Source: Phytophthora quininea
Taxonomy: Eukaryota; Oomycota; Peronosporomycetes; Peronosporales; Peronosporaceae
DNA: 64,000 bases
Direction: 5' to 3'
NCBI GenBank assembly: GCA_011947345.1
Contig: JAAVTG010000039.1
Coordinates: 1 to 64,000, forward strand
In this document: one piece after another, positions 10,189-20,495 of the stretch
How the letters are laid out: each line of letters opens with the position of its first letter
Numbering within the stretch: the first letter of the stretch is position 1
The notes under the pieces: model-generated
What the model saw: only the letters and a program-made list of their open reading frames with translations
Database searches by the model: none
What the model was told of the DNA's origin: nothing
Program-made: the position numbers and the translations under genes

Positions 10189-11865
10189 TTAATGGTGATA
10201 AAACTCGCATTCGTTCTCAAGTATCTTACACTCATTAATCATCAAAAGTATTGTCATCCTAGCGTACAGCAAGCACGTCGAGCGTGCTTGGACCAACTTT
10301 TTAATTGCAAACCTTCGCCGTTCAAGGTCGTCAATCCTCCCGCCGAGCAATGTGCCGAACGTACTGACGATGCCTCCACACGGTCGTTCCTTGCATGGCT
10401 TGACCCGTAAACAATAGATCTTTCCGATTACCACTAGATCTCGCTTGGGAGTAGCAGCCCAGTTCAGCTTGTAAAAGGCAATATACTCGGACCCATCTTC
10501 CTCGACGGAGCGGAGAATTCCAAACGTTGCCAACGTACTCGGTCGGTAGTAAAGCTTCCCGTTGTCGTACGTGTATCCTCCCAGCATGATTAATTTACAG
10601 CGTACGCCCATCGTCGTGTCAACGCAGCACGGCGCCGTCAGAACAGCAAAAGACCCGAATCTGTACCGCACAAACGCGACTGCAGTCAATGTCCTTACAG
10701 AGACGAGAACGATGACGCAGCCAGAAACAATCGCGGAATGGCCCACCAAACTCCACACGTAGTAAGACGCTTCACCTGCTCGTGGTCTGAAGTCCTTGAG
10801 ACTCGTCCTGTTGAGTGCAGTCATGTAGTACTGCATGGCACCGGCACAGATAAGCTCGCCAATTAAAACGGTCTCATGGTTGAAAAGTAACCGTTTGAAG
10901 AAGCACCGTGTCCTCTCTGGGAGACACTTAGTCGCTTCGATCATCTCGAACAACATGGACATGATTCCAGACAAGTTGTAGCCTAACGAAATGTACTGCA
11001 GTCGTCCCAGAGTCCCTTCCAATGCAATGAGCATAAACAACTCACTCATGACGCCTTCAACAAGCAGGTACAGCAAGATCGAGCGCTGCAAGTTGGTAGC
11101 GTTGTGCGCAGACAATCGCATGGTTTCTTGGACGTACACCATGGCGTCCACTAGTCGAAGTCGATGCTGCATATGGACGCAGCGTGTAGCATGTCGACGG
11201 CACAAAATAAAGCTTCTCCGCAGCATACAAGCTCGAATCGCGATCCAGGCCGCCCCAATCGCACCGTACCAATACGAGTGACGGTATGCTGTTGACCCTT
11301 GATCCTTTGTCAAGGCAATACCGTTGATGTCGTAGGTCCCCAATCCCGTCATCAAGACGTAGTTTCTCAAGTCTTTCTCGCAGTAGGACCCAACGCCTTC
11401 TTCGTAGAAAGCGTAGTAGCCAAAGCTTCCGTGGTAAAAGTAGTAGTCGACCGGGAAGCTGTCGTTCGCACATTCAACTTGGGTGTTTGGGGACGGCGCG
11501 GAGTGCTGTTTGCCAAGGAAGTACGTCCCATGAACATTGTACTGCGGAATCACGAAGTGACACAGTCGACCGTCGTCCACGGAATAGTAATGCGTCGCCG
11601 CCACGTTCCAATAGACATTGGCAACATACATTTCTTTGGCAGGGCATCGTGTCTGCAGGTCGGTCATCTCGCGCACAGCGTCTGTCGGCACGACGAGATG
11701 TTGCGAGATCTTGTGCGGAGTCACGAAATGCACAAAGCTCCTCACTTGTAGGATGAACGGGAATACGCCCAGGACCGTCCACGCTAGCAGCAACAATTGC
11801 TTCCCTGACAAGTGCAAGACACCATTTTGTACAAGCTTTGGTGCGTCTGCAGCCTCCACTTTCAT
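10189..11865 (-). CDS. Polytopic membrane protein, paralogue 2 of 3 (intact)
   Basis: The only uninterrupted copy: 558 residues in one exon, start ATG at 11863-11865. The N-terminal segment LLLLAWTVLGVFPFILQV is followed by a luminal or extracellular loop with conserved Cys (RCPAKEMYV; RLCHFVIPQYNVHGTYF; VECANDSFP; GSYCEKD). Membrane segments follow around residues 220-240, 275-305, 310-330, 350-370 and 385-415. The tail carries LTAPCCVDTTMGVRCKLIML and GIVSTFGTLLGG. Putative N-glycosylation sites (NDS, NAT, NLS) are present. Spacing to paralogue 1 is a 22-bp overlap or about 90 bp, depending on which start paralogue 1 uses. Use this copy as the reference for the family. Confidence 0.8.
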   Translation of the reverse strand: MKVEAADAPKLVQNGVLHLSGKQLLLLAWTVLGVFPFILQVRSFVHFVTPHKISQHLVVPTDAVREMTDLQTRCPAKEMYVANVYWNVAATHYYSVDDGRLCHFVIPQYNVHGTYFLGKQHSAPSPNTQVECANDSFPVDYYFYHGSFGYYAFYEEGVGSYCEKDLRNYVLMTGLGTYDINGIALTKDQGSTAYRHSYWYGAIGAAWIAIRACMLRRSFILCRRHATRCVHMQHRLRLVDAMVYVQETMRLSAHNATNLQRSILLYLLVEGVMSELFMLIALEGTLGRLQYISLGYNLSGIMSMLFEMIEATKCLPERTRCFFKRLLFNHETVLIGELICAGAMQYYMTALNRTSLKDFRPRAGEASYYVWSLVGHSAIVSGCVIVLVSVRTLTAVAFVRYRFGSFAVLTAPCCVDTTMGVRCKLIMLGGYTYDNGKLYYRPSTLATFGILRSVEEDGSEYIAFYKLNWAATPKRDLVVIGKIYCLRVKPCKERPCGGIVSTFGTLLGGRIDDLERRRFAIKKLVQARSTCLLYARMTILLMINECKILENECEFYHH

Positions 11866-11988
11866 GATTCACGTCCGGATAGAATGCCATTGGCATGAAT
11901 AACTCCGAGTTGAAACCAACCGCCCAGGAATGCGAACGAAACGCCATTGATGCGAACTTCAGTCGACGCACTTGACGTGCTTGAACTG

Positions 11989-13693
11989 TCATGACGGATG
12001 CAGTTGCAGTGCACTAGAACCCCGCAGCTCCACGATGGCAGTGGCGCGAGGGTTCCCCACTTTAAATACCGTCGGAACGAGACCAACTCGGTTGTTGAAA
12101 GGTTTATTCACCCACCGACAGGATCCCGACGGAGCAATAGGACCACCCAAGCTATGTGTAAACATGCTCATACTGCCAGAGCACAGTCTCTCTGGACACG
12201 GCTGCACTCGCCTCCCATGCACGGACCCAATCACAAATAAGTCGAAACGCGGGACGGCAACCCAGTACACTTTGTGCAGAACCATGTACTCGAGTCCGTC
12301 TTTCTCTACGATCTTCATCATCCCAAAACCTTTCAGCGTCGACACCTTGTAGTATAACTTGTCATTCTCCCAGCAGTATCCACCAAGAACCATTAATTTG
12401 CCTCGGATCCCCAGTGTTGTATCCACACAACATGGAGCTGCCAATACTGCGAAACAGCCATATCTCCACCGCATGTACCCGATTGCACCGAGCGATCGAG
12501 TGGAAACTAGAACCAGCACGCAGCCTAACACAATTACGCCGTGGCCCACTAAACTCCATACGTAATGGGACACAGCTAATGCCGCCGGGTTGGAGTGTTT
12601 AAACCTTTCGATCGGTTGAGTGACGTCAGATAATGCTGCATCGCTGCAGAGCATATCGACTCGCCAATCAACATGGTCTCGTAGTTGAACAAAAGCCGCT
12701 TGATGAGACAGCGAGGTCTCTCTCCGAACCAGTGCATGGACTCGACCATCTCGAAGAGCATCGACATGACTCCAGACAAGTTATAGCCCAGCGAAATGTA
12801 CTGCAGCCTACCGATGACTCCTTCCTGTGCAATCAGTAAAAAGAGGTCGCTCATGACTCCTTCGACGAGCAAGTAGAGCACTGCTGCTCGGTGGTAGTTC
12901 CTGGCGTCGTAGGACGATATCCGCATGGTTTCTTGAACATAGATCACCGCGTCTTTCAGTCGAATGCTCTCGTGCATCCGGTCACATCTCCTGCCGTATC
13001 GTTTGCACGAAATGAAGCTTCTTCGCAGCATTAACGAGCGATACGCGATCCAAATCGACCCCGCGATGCCGTACCAATACGAATTCCGGTAGTCCGTGCA
13101 ACCTCGGTCAGCAGCGAGCGGTCCTCCGTTGATATCGTACGTTCCAAGCCCTTTCACCGTGACGTACGACGTGTTATCGTTGGCACAGAACGTGCCCTTG
13201 GCTTCCTCGTAGAAGGAGTAATACCCAATACTGCCATGGTAGAAATAGTGTTCGAACGGGTAGCTTTGGTCCTCACAACTGTCTGGGGTCGTAATTGATG
13301 CAGCAGTCTTGTCGTTCCCACGTAGTAGTTGCCGTGGATGTTGTATTGAGGGACGACGAAGTGACAGAGCCTTCCATTCTCAACCACGTGGTAATACAGC
13401 GGCGTCGCGTTCCACCAGATGCCAGCGATAAATAAACCTTCAACGGGGCAGAACTCGAACAGGTCGACGGTCTCTCGGTTCGCTTCGGCTGGCGGCAATA
13501 CACTTCTCGATATTTTGTGCGGTGTGACGAAGCGGACGAAGCTGCGAGCCTGGAGAAGTAGCGGTGCCAGCCCCACGCTCATCCACACGATGAAGAGCAG
13601 TCTACTAGCCGACATGACGAACCCCGTCGGCCCATCGGCCAACTGCGGCCCACTAGCAAGAGCACTCATGCGCACGGTTTGCACGTCCCTCAT
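11989..13693 (-). CDS. Polytopic membrane protein, paralogue 3 of 3
   Basis: Same order of features as paralogue 2: a start at 13693 (MRDVQTVRMSAL), the N-terminal membrane segment, FVVPQYNIHGNYYVG, YFYHGSIGYYSFYEE, GLGTYDINGGPL, ISLGYNLSGVMSMLFEM, LAAPCCVDTTLGIRGKL and GSMSMFTHSLGG. Frame breaks near 13310 and 12600 fall between strongly conserved blocks and each fits one missing base. The C-terminus after the last shared motif is unrelated to the other copies. Confidence 0.75.
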
Positions 13694-14121
13694 GATGAAT
13701 TGCCCCAGTCAACTCAAAGAGCGAAGCTCGCATTAATGTGTATGAAACCAACGTCACCGGCCACCACTATTTTCGAGGCGCTCGGCATCGCGAAGAACCG
13801 GAGACCAGTTACAGCAGGCGACGATCCATTCCATCTGAGCGAGGAACACTCATCCAAGAAGACACTTTATCACCTTCCTCTGCAGGTGGACATAGCCGGT
13901 TGGAAATGGACAATGGACCATTGTCGTGACGTCTTCAAGGCCGTCCAGGCGATTGGTCTAGCATGTTGCCACGGCAGCCCCAGTCACGCTTGGCGTGTGC
14001 ACAGGCGATGGGGATACTGGTGAAAACCCCGCGCTTCTATTGCAAGCGAGCTTTCCAAGCGTGTCGGATTTGACCAGCAGGACGCAGATCTGCTAGACTC
14101 CGCTCCTGCATCGATACCCGA
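13694..14121. other. 428 bp with no identifiable gene
   Basis: This is the upstream region of paralogue 3 up to the left boundary of the Helitron array. Short open frames exist on the plus strand but show no family features. The last base, A14121, is the left half of the Helitron A|T target. Confidence 0.6.
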
Positions 14122-14368
14122 CTAGCCGAGCGCCGCCGCTACGCGGCGGTGGGTTATGGTTGGATGCAGCTGTGTGGACCACCCGCCTCTGCTACGCTCC
14201 GGCGGGATGATTTAGCTTTTACACGAATTACTAAGTAGTGCAATCTAAATAATACAGGCGAATAAAATGTTTCATGAAAGCTGCCAAGTGTCATTTGTCC
14301 AACATAAAGCTAGGTTCTAGTTCGTAGTGGCAAACTACTACATCTAGCCTAGAAATGCACCTCGACTC

Positions 14369-15324
14369 CTAATCGAAAATCTGCGTGTACACGATGTTTC
14401 TTGTGTACACTCCTTCGTCCGGGTCTACGAACTCTGGATACTCAATCAACGCCTTGAACTTGCTTCGGGATGTCACGCGAGACAACGCCACATACAACTG
14501 GCCATGTGAAAAGCACGGGAAGCCAAGTACAGCCCCAAGTTTAACACCGTCTGACCTTGGGCCTTGTTAATCGTCATGGCGAATGCTGGTTGCACGGGGA
14601 ACTGCTTTCGTCGTAGCCGAAAGGGGAAGTCGGAGTTGTCGTCGCCGCTCACGAACATTATTCTCGGGATGAGTACTTCTTGGCTTGTTCGTTCTCCAGT
14701 CATAATTGTTGCTCTAATGACGTGGTCCTTCAAGTCGACGATTCGCAGACGCGTTCCGTTGCATAGTCCAAGATCCGGGTTCAGATTTCTCATCATCATG
14801 GTGGGGATGCCCTTCTTGAGCAGTAGTCTGTGAGGTGGAATCCCGTTCACGTTCACCGAGTGGAGGAACTCCTGCTCGAAAAACGTTCCGTCATCATCCT
14901 CCACCAAGTCCACCGACAAACACTCCCGCGCTGTCTCCGGAAGTCGAGCTGCGACTGCCTCGTTGATTCTCCGTACCGTCTCATTCGTAGTCGTCAAAAT
15001 CGTCCGGCTGGCAAAATATTCATCCGTCGCAACCTCCGGATTCGCAACGTCGGCATACATTGCGTCAATGATGCGGGTCATACCCCTTGGTATTGCCCCT
15101 GGAGCTATTTCCTCGTCCTCGTCGTCTTCTACAGGAGGATTCGGGATCAGCATATCAGCAGGAATCTTGATGTAGTCATTGCCAAGGTCAGCACGTTTTT
15201 CGTGCCGACCCTCTCCAACAGCAAGCACAAAATCAGAGAAGGAGAGGATATCCTCATCGCTTGGCTTCTCGCGCGGGTGGGCCAACGGACGACTATCACC
15301 TGGAAAGACCACGATCGTCATCAC
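14369..15324 (-). pseudogene. Helitron PIF1-like helicase C-terminal remnant (copy A)
   Basis: About 300 codons of the last third of a Helitron helicase: SFSDFVLAVGEGRHEK, RTILTTTNETVRRINEAVA, the motif-V/VI region FAMTINKAQGQTVLNLGLYL, then YVALSRV in a shifted frame. The Walker A part and the whole Rep domain are absent, so it cannot mobilise itself. A frame break lies near 14530. Confidence 0.85.
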
Positions 15325-15447
15325 GGTCCTATCCGAACTTTACGCTGTTGCCGTTCTACCACTGTTTTTGGATCAATTCACAATATGACACAAATTTAAC
15401 CCAATTGAAAATGCGTGTATTGATGTTGGTTATTTACAGCCAATAGG

Positions 15448-15837
15448 CTACGCCTGGTGGTAGCGACGGCGACGCGCGATCTGTCGCTGGCGGACTCGGC
15501 GGCGTCGACGACGGTGGCGAGCTTCGCGAGGTGGTAGTGGCGGCGGCAGCGGCGGTGGGCCGATGGTGACTGCCACCAGGGCCATGGTCTCCTGCCGCCG
15601 GTCCAACCGTGGCAGCGGCTGCTCGGCGGCGGTGCTGTGCCAGAAGCGGCGCTGGCCGTCGCACGCCCGACACCGCCGCGATGCGCTCCTGGCGCGTGGC
15701 CTCTCAAAGGCATCCCACTCGAGGAGCTCCTCGCAGCAAACGCAGCGGAGGCACTGGTGGCCCAGGCCGTCGAGGTCGAGCGGCGCACGCGTGACCTCGG
15801 CAGAGCAGCGAGCGCAGGTAACGTTCCCACGCTCCAT
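15448..15837 (-). pseudogene. Helitron N-terminal Cys-rich ORF remnant (copy A)
   Basis: MERGNVTCARCSAEV opens a protein with repeated CxxC pairs (CARC, CLRCVCC, CRAC), probably zinc-binding. Zinc fingers of this kind precede the Rep domain in many Helitron proteins. Translation then runs into Pro/Arg low complexity at the point where the internal deletion joins the helicase end. Equivalent ORFs start at 17890 in copy B and 19942 in copy C. Confidence 0.6.
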
Positions 15838-15907
15838 CGCGTTTGGCTTTGATGTTGGTTGAGGGGGAGGAGGGGGGACTACTATCGACCTCTTCATTAA
15901 GTACGTT

Positions 15908-15949
15908 TGGTGTGGACCACCCTACTATTGGTGTGGACCACCCTACTAT
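15908..15949. repeat. Tandem 21-bp subterminal repeat (copy A)
   Basis: Two perfect copies of TGGTGTGGACCACCCTACTAT, with a third, inverted-like variant (GTGTGGTCCAC) about 20 bp further on. The same pair is at 17960-18001 in copy B and 20011-20052 in copy C. A GTGTGGACC(A/G)CCC match also lies near each element's 3' hairpin. Possible transposase-binding sites; inferred. Confidence 0.6.
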
Positions 15950-16165
15950 TCCAGTAAAGTACGAATTGGTGTGGTCCACTTTCTCGGGCCGCCTTCGCTC
16001 CGCTCGGCAGCGATTGGCCGAAACTCTTTTTGGCGAATGGGCGCCGCCGTCGCTGGCGCTCGGCAGCCAATGGCAGCGCCGGATCTTGTCCATCGAAACT
16101 CGGCGACGGACCGACCGACTGACAGACAAACGGACAGACAGCAAGTCTCTAGTAGTTGTCTAAGA

Positions 16166-18216
16166 CTAGCCGAGCGCCGCCGCTACGCGGCGGTGGATTA
16201 TGGTTGGATGCAGCTGTGTGGACCGCCCGCCTCCGCTACGCTCCGGCGGGATGATTTAGCTTTTACACGAATTACTAAGTAGTGCAATCTAAAACATACA
16301 GGCGTATAAAATATTCTATAAAACACATGAAAATTGCCAAGTGCCATTTGTCCAACATAAAGCTAGGCTCTAGTTCGCAGTGGCAAGCTACTACATCTAG
16401 CCTAGAAATGCACCTCGACTCCTAATCGAAAATCTGCGTGTACACGATGTTTCTCGTGTACACTCCTCCGTCCGGGTCTACGAACTCTGGATACTCAATC
16501 AATGCCTTGAACTTGCTTCGGGACGTCACGCGAGACAACGCCACATACAACTGGCCATGCGAAAAGCACGGGAAGCCAAGTACAGCCCCAAGTTTAACAC
16601 CGTCTGACCTTGGGCCTTGTTAATCGTCATGGCGAATGCTGGTTGCACGGGGAACTGCTTTCGTCGTAGCCGGAAGGGGAAATCGGAGTTGTCGTCGTCG
16701 CTCACGAACATAATTCTCGGGGTGAGTACTTCTTGGCCTGTTCGTTCTCCAGTCATAATTGTTGCTCTGATGACGTGGTCCTCAAGTCGACGATTCGCAG
16801 ACGCGTCCCATTGCACAGTCCAAGATCCGGGTTCAGATTTCTCATCATCATGATGGGGATGCCCTTCTTGAGCAATAGTCTGTGAGGTGGAATCCCGTTC
16901 ATGTTCACCGAGTGGAGGAACTCCTGCTCGAAAAACGTTCCGTCATCATCCTCCACCGAGTCCACCGACAAATACTCGCGCGCTGTCTCCGGAAGTCGAG
17001 CTGCGACTGCCTCGTTGATTCTCCGTACCGTCTCGTTCGTAGTCGTCAAAATCGTCCGACTGGCAAAATATTCATCCGTTGCAACCTCTGGATTGGCAAC
17101 GTCGGCATACATTGCGTCAATGATGCGGGTCATACCCCTTGGTATTGCCCCTGGAGCTATTTCCTCGTCCTCGTCGTCTTCTACAGGAGGATTCGGGATC
17201 AGCATATCAGCTGGAATCTTGATGTAGTCATTGCCAAGATCCGCACGTTTTTCGTGCCGACCCTCTCCAACGGCAAGCACAAAATCAGAGAAAGAGATGA
17301 TATCCTCGTCGTTTGGCTTCTCGCGCGGGCGGGCCAACGGACGACTATCACCTGGAACGACCACGATCGTCATCACGGTCCTATCCGAACGTTACGCTGT
17401 TGCCCGTTTTACCTTCGTTTTTGTATCAATACGCAATATAACACAAATTTAACCCAATTGAAAATGCGTGTATTGATGTTGGTTATTTACAGCCAATAGG
17501 CTACGCCTGATGGTAGCGACAGCGACGCGCGGTCTGTCGCTGGCGGACTCGGCGGCGTCGACGACGGTGGCGAGCTTCGCGAGGTGGTAGTGGCGGCGGC
17601 AGCGGCGGTGGGCCGATGGTGACCGCCACCTAGGCCATGGTCTCCTGCCGCCGGTCCAACCGTGGCAGCGACTGCTCGGCGGCGGTGCTGTGCCAGAAGC
17701 TGCGCTGGCCGTCGCACGCCCGACACCGCCGCGATGCGCTCCTGGCGCGTGGCCTCTCGAAGGCATGCCACTCGAGGAGCTCCTCGCAGCAAACGCAGCG
17801 GAGGCATTGGTGGCCGAGGCTGTCGAGGTCGAGCGGCGCACGCGTCACCTCGGCAGAGCAGCGAGCGCAGGTAACGTTCCCACGCTCCATCGCGTTTGGC
17901 TTTGGTGTTGGTTGAGGGGAGGAGGGGGGACTACTATCGACCTCTTCATTAAGTACGTTTGGTGTGGACCACCCTACTATTGGTGTGGACCACCCTACTA
18001 TTCCAGTAAAGTACGAATTGGTGTGGTCCACCTTCTCGGGCCGCCTTCGCTCCGCTCGGCAGCGATTGGCCGAAACTCTTTCCGCGAATGGGCGCCGCCG
18101 TCGCTGGCGCTCGGCAGCCAATGGCAGCGCCGGATCTTGTCCATCGAAACTCGGCGACGGACCGACCGACTGACAGACAAACGGACAGACAGCAAGTCTC
18201 TTGTAGTTGTCTAAGA
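16166..18216 (-). mobile_element. Non-autonomous Helitron, copy B (2051 bp)
   Basis: Same termini as copy A: plus-strand CTAG at 16166-16169, the hairpin immediately after it, and TC on the minus strand at 18216. It joins copies A and C exactly end to start. The internal sequence is nearly identical to copy C, implying recent common origin or production in one rolling-circle event. Confidence 0.9.
16422..17376 (-). pseudogene. Helitron helicase C-terminal remnant (copy B)
   Basis: Same remnant as in copy A. It has breaks near 16785 and 16580. The FAMTINKAQGQT motif is intact and Walker A is missing. Confidence 0.85.
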
Positions 18217-20260
18217 CTAGCCGAGCGCCGCCGCTACGCGGCGGTGGATTATGGTTGGATGCAGCTGTGTGGACCGCCCGCCTCCGCTACGCTCCGGCGG
18301 GATGATTTAGCTTTTACACGAATTACTAAGTAGTGCAATCTAAAACATACAGGCGTATAAAATATTCTATAAAACACATGAAAATTGCCAAGTGCCATTT
18401 GTCCAACATAAAGCTAGGCTCTAGTTCGCAGTGGCAAGCTACTACATCTAGCCTAGAAATGCACCTCGACTCCTAATCGAAAATCTGCGTGTACACGATG
18501 TTTCTCGTGTACACTCCTCCGTCCGGGTCTACGAACTCTGGATACTCAATCAATGCCTTGAACTTGCTTCGGGACGTCACGCGAGACAACGCCACATACA
18601 ACTGGCCATGCGAAAAGCACGGGGAAGCCAAGTACAGCCCCAAGTTTAACACCGTCTGACCTTGGGCCTTGTTAATCGTCATGGCGAATGCTGGTTGCAC
18701 GGGGAACTGCTTTCGTCGTAGCCGGAAGGGGAAATCGGAGTTGTCGTCGTCGCTCACGAACATAATTCTCGGGGTGAGTACTTCTTGGCCTGTTCGTTCT
18801 CCAGTCATAATTGTTGCTCTGATGACGTGGTCCTCCAAGTCGACGATTCGCAGACGCGTCCCATTGCACAGTCCAAGATCCGGGTTCAGATTTCTCATCA
18901 TCATGATGGGGATACCCTTCTTGAGCAATAGTCTGTGAGGTGGAATCCCGTTCATGTTCACCGAGTGGAGGAACTCCTGCTCGAAAACGTTCCGTCATCA
19001 TCCTCCACCGAGTCCACCGACAAATACTCGCGCGCTGTCTCCGGAAGTCGAGCTGCGACTGCCTCGTTGATTCTCCGTACCGTCTCGTTCGTAGTCGTCA
19101 AAATCGTCCGACTGGCAAAATATTCATCCGTTGCAACCTCTGGATTGGTAACGTCGGCATACATTGCGTCAATGATGCGGGTCATACCCCTTGGTATTGC
19201 CCCTGGAGCTATTTCCTCGTCCTCGTCGTCTTCTACAGGAGGATTCGGGATCAGCATATCAGCTGGAATCTTGATGTAGTCATTGCCAAGATCCGCACGT
19301 TTTTCGTGTCGACCCTCTCCAACGGCAAGCACAAAATCAGAGAAAGAGATGATATCCTCGTCGTTTGGCTTCTCGCGCGGGCGGGCCAACGGACGACTAT
19401 CACCTGGAACGACCACGATCGTCATCACGGTCCTATCCGAACGTTACGCTGTTGCCCGTTTTACCTTCGTTTTTGTATCAATACGCAATATAACACAAAT
19501 TTAACCCAATTGAAAATGCGTGTATTGATGTTGGTTATTTACAGCCAATAGGCTACGCCTGATGGTAGCGACAGCGACGCGCGGTCTGTCGCTGGCGGAC
19601 TCGGCGGCGTCGACGACGGTGGCGAGCTTCGCGAGGTGGTAGTGGCGGCGGCAGCGGCGGTGGGCCGATGGTGACCGCCACCTAGGCCATGGTCTCCTGC
19701 CGCCGGTCCAACCGTGGCAGCGACTGCTCGGCGGCGGTGCTGTGCCAGAAGCTGCGCTGGCCGTCGCACGCCCGACACCGCCGCGATGCGCTCCTGGCGC
19801 GTGGCCTCTCGAAGGCATGCCACTCGAGGAGCTCCTCGCAGCAAACGCAGCGGAGGCATTGGTGGCCGAGGCTGTCGAGGTCGAGCGGCGCACGCGTCAC
19901 CTCGGCAGAGCAGCGAGCGCAGGTAACGTTCCCACGCTCCATCGCGTTTGGCTTTGGTGTTGGTTGAGGGGAGGAGGGGGACTACTATCGACCTCTTCAT
20001 TAAGTACGTTTGGTGTGGACCACCCTACTATTGGTGTGGACCACCCTACTATTCCAGTAAAGTACGAATTGGTGTGGTCCACCTTCTCGGGCCGCCTTCG
20101 CTCCGCTCGGCAGCGATTGGCCGAAACTCTTTTCCGCGAATGGGCGCCGCCGTCGCTGGCGCTCGGCAGCCAATGGCAGCGCCGGATCTTGTCCATCGAA
20201 ACTCGGCGACGGACCGACAGACAAACGGACAGACAGCAAGTCTCTTGTAGTTGTCTAAGA
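18217..20260 (-). mobile_element. Non-autonomous Helitron, copy C (2044 bp)
   Basis: Plus-strand CTAG at 18217-18220 and the minus-strand TC end at 20260, followed by T20261, the right half of the A|T target. It has an 8-bp deletion near 20215 relative to A and B in a short GACC/GACA-rich repeat. It keeps the least broken 3' end of the helicase remnant, ending at 18473. Confidence 0.9.
18473..19428 (-). pseudogene. Helitron helicase C-terminal remnant (copy C)
   Basis: Same remnant. Here the 3' part is open to its natural stop and shows FSHGQLYVALSRVTSRSKF, confirming the PIF1/Helitron assignment. One break near 18985 lies in a run of A (four here, five in copies A and B). Confidence 0.85.
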
Positions 20261-20474
20261 TGAATAGATGCAAACCTTGCAAGGCAATGTCGGCGGGTAA
20301 GAGCAAATCTGCTCATCGAACAATGCGCAAGCACGTTGAAGGCGTCTGCCAATCACCGCCATCGTCCACCCTTATCTTTGTCTCGTGCGGGCAGGATGGG
20401 GTGTTACCAATTGCCCTGTGGTCCCTCGACTGACGTAGCAGCTCGCCAAGGTCGCCTAGTGCTCGGTCTCAGCA

Positions 20475-20490
20475 GCTCATTTCCAAATCG
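20475..20490 (+). promoter_or_regulatory. Oomycete initiator-like core promoter of FMO1
   Basis: GCTCATTTCCAAATCG matches 13 of 16 positions of the oomycete core promoter consensus GCTCATTYYNCAWTTT and lies 5 bp upstream of the FMO1 ATG. The 5' UTR would be very short. Confidence 0.5.
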
Positions 20491-20495
20491 GAGCA

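Larger units (their letters stand above)
14122..16165 (-). mobile_element. Non-autonomous Helitron, copy A (2044 bp)
   Basis: Read on the minus strand, the element begins with TC (TCTTAGACAACTA, ending at plus base 16165). It ends with a 7-bp-stem hairpin CCGCCGC-GTA-GCGGCGG, then CGCTCGG and CTAG (14122-14125), followed by T. These are Helitron termini: 5' TC, a hairpin about 10 nt before 3' CTRR, and insertion between A and T. Inside, in order, are a Cys-rich N-terminal ORF and the C-terminal end of a PIF1-like helicase, without the Rep nuclease. Copy A differs from B and C at scattered positions, so it is the most diverged of the three. It abuts copy B with no spacer. Confidence 0.9.

Noticed and set aside
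13738..14023. Open frame on the plus strand upstream of the Helitron array
   Set aside because: No family features and composition like the non-coding flank; overlaps the upstream region of paralogue 3.
14132..14148. CCGCCGC hairpin read as a transcription terminator
   Set aside because: It repeats at the same place in all three elements and sits ~10 nt from CTAG, so it is the Helitron 3' hairpin.
20261..20495. Short Cys/His-containing frame (CKPC...HRTMRKH) just right of the Helitron array
   Set aside because: Looks slightly like a BED-type finger but is 60 codons, lacks the aromatic residues and has no partner domain; treated as intergenic.
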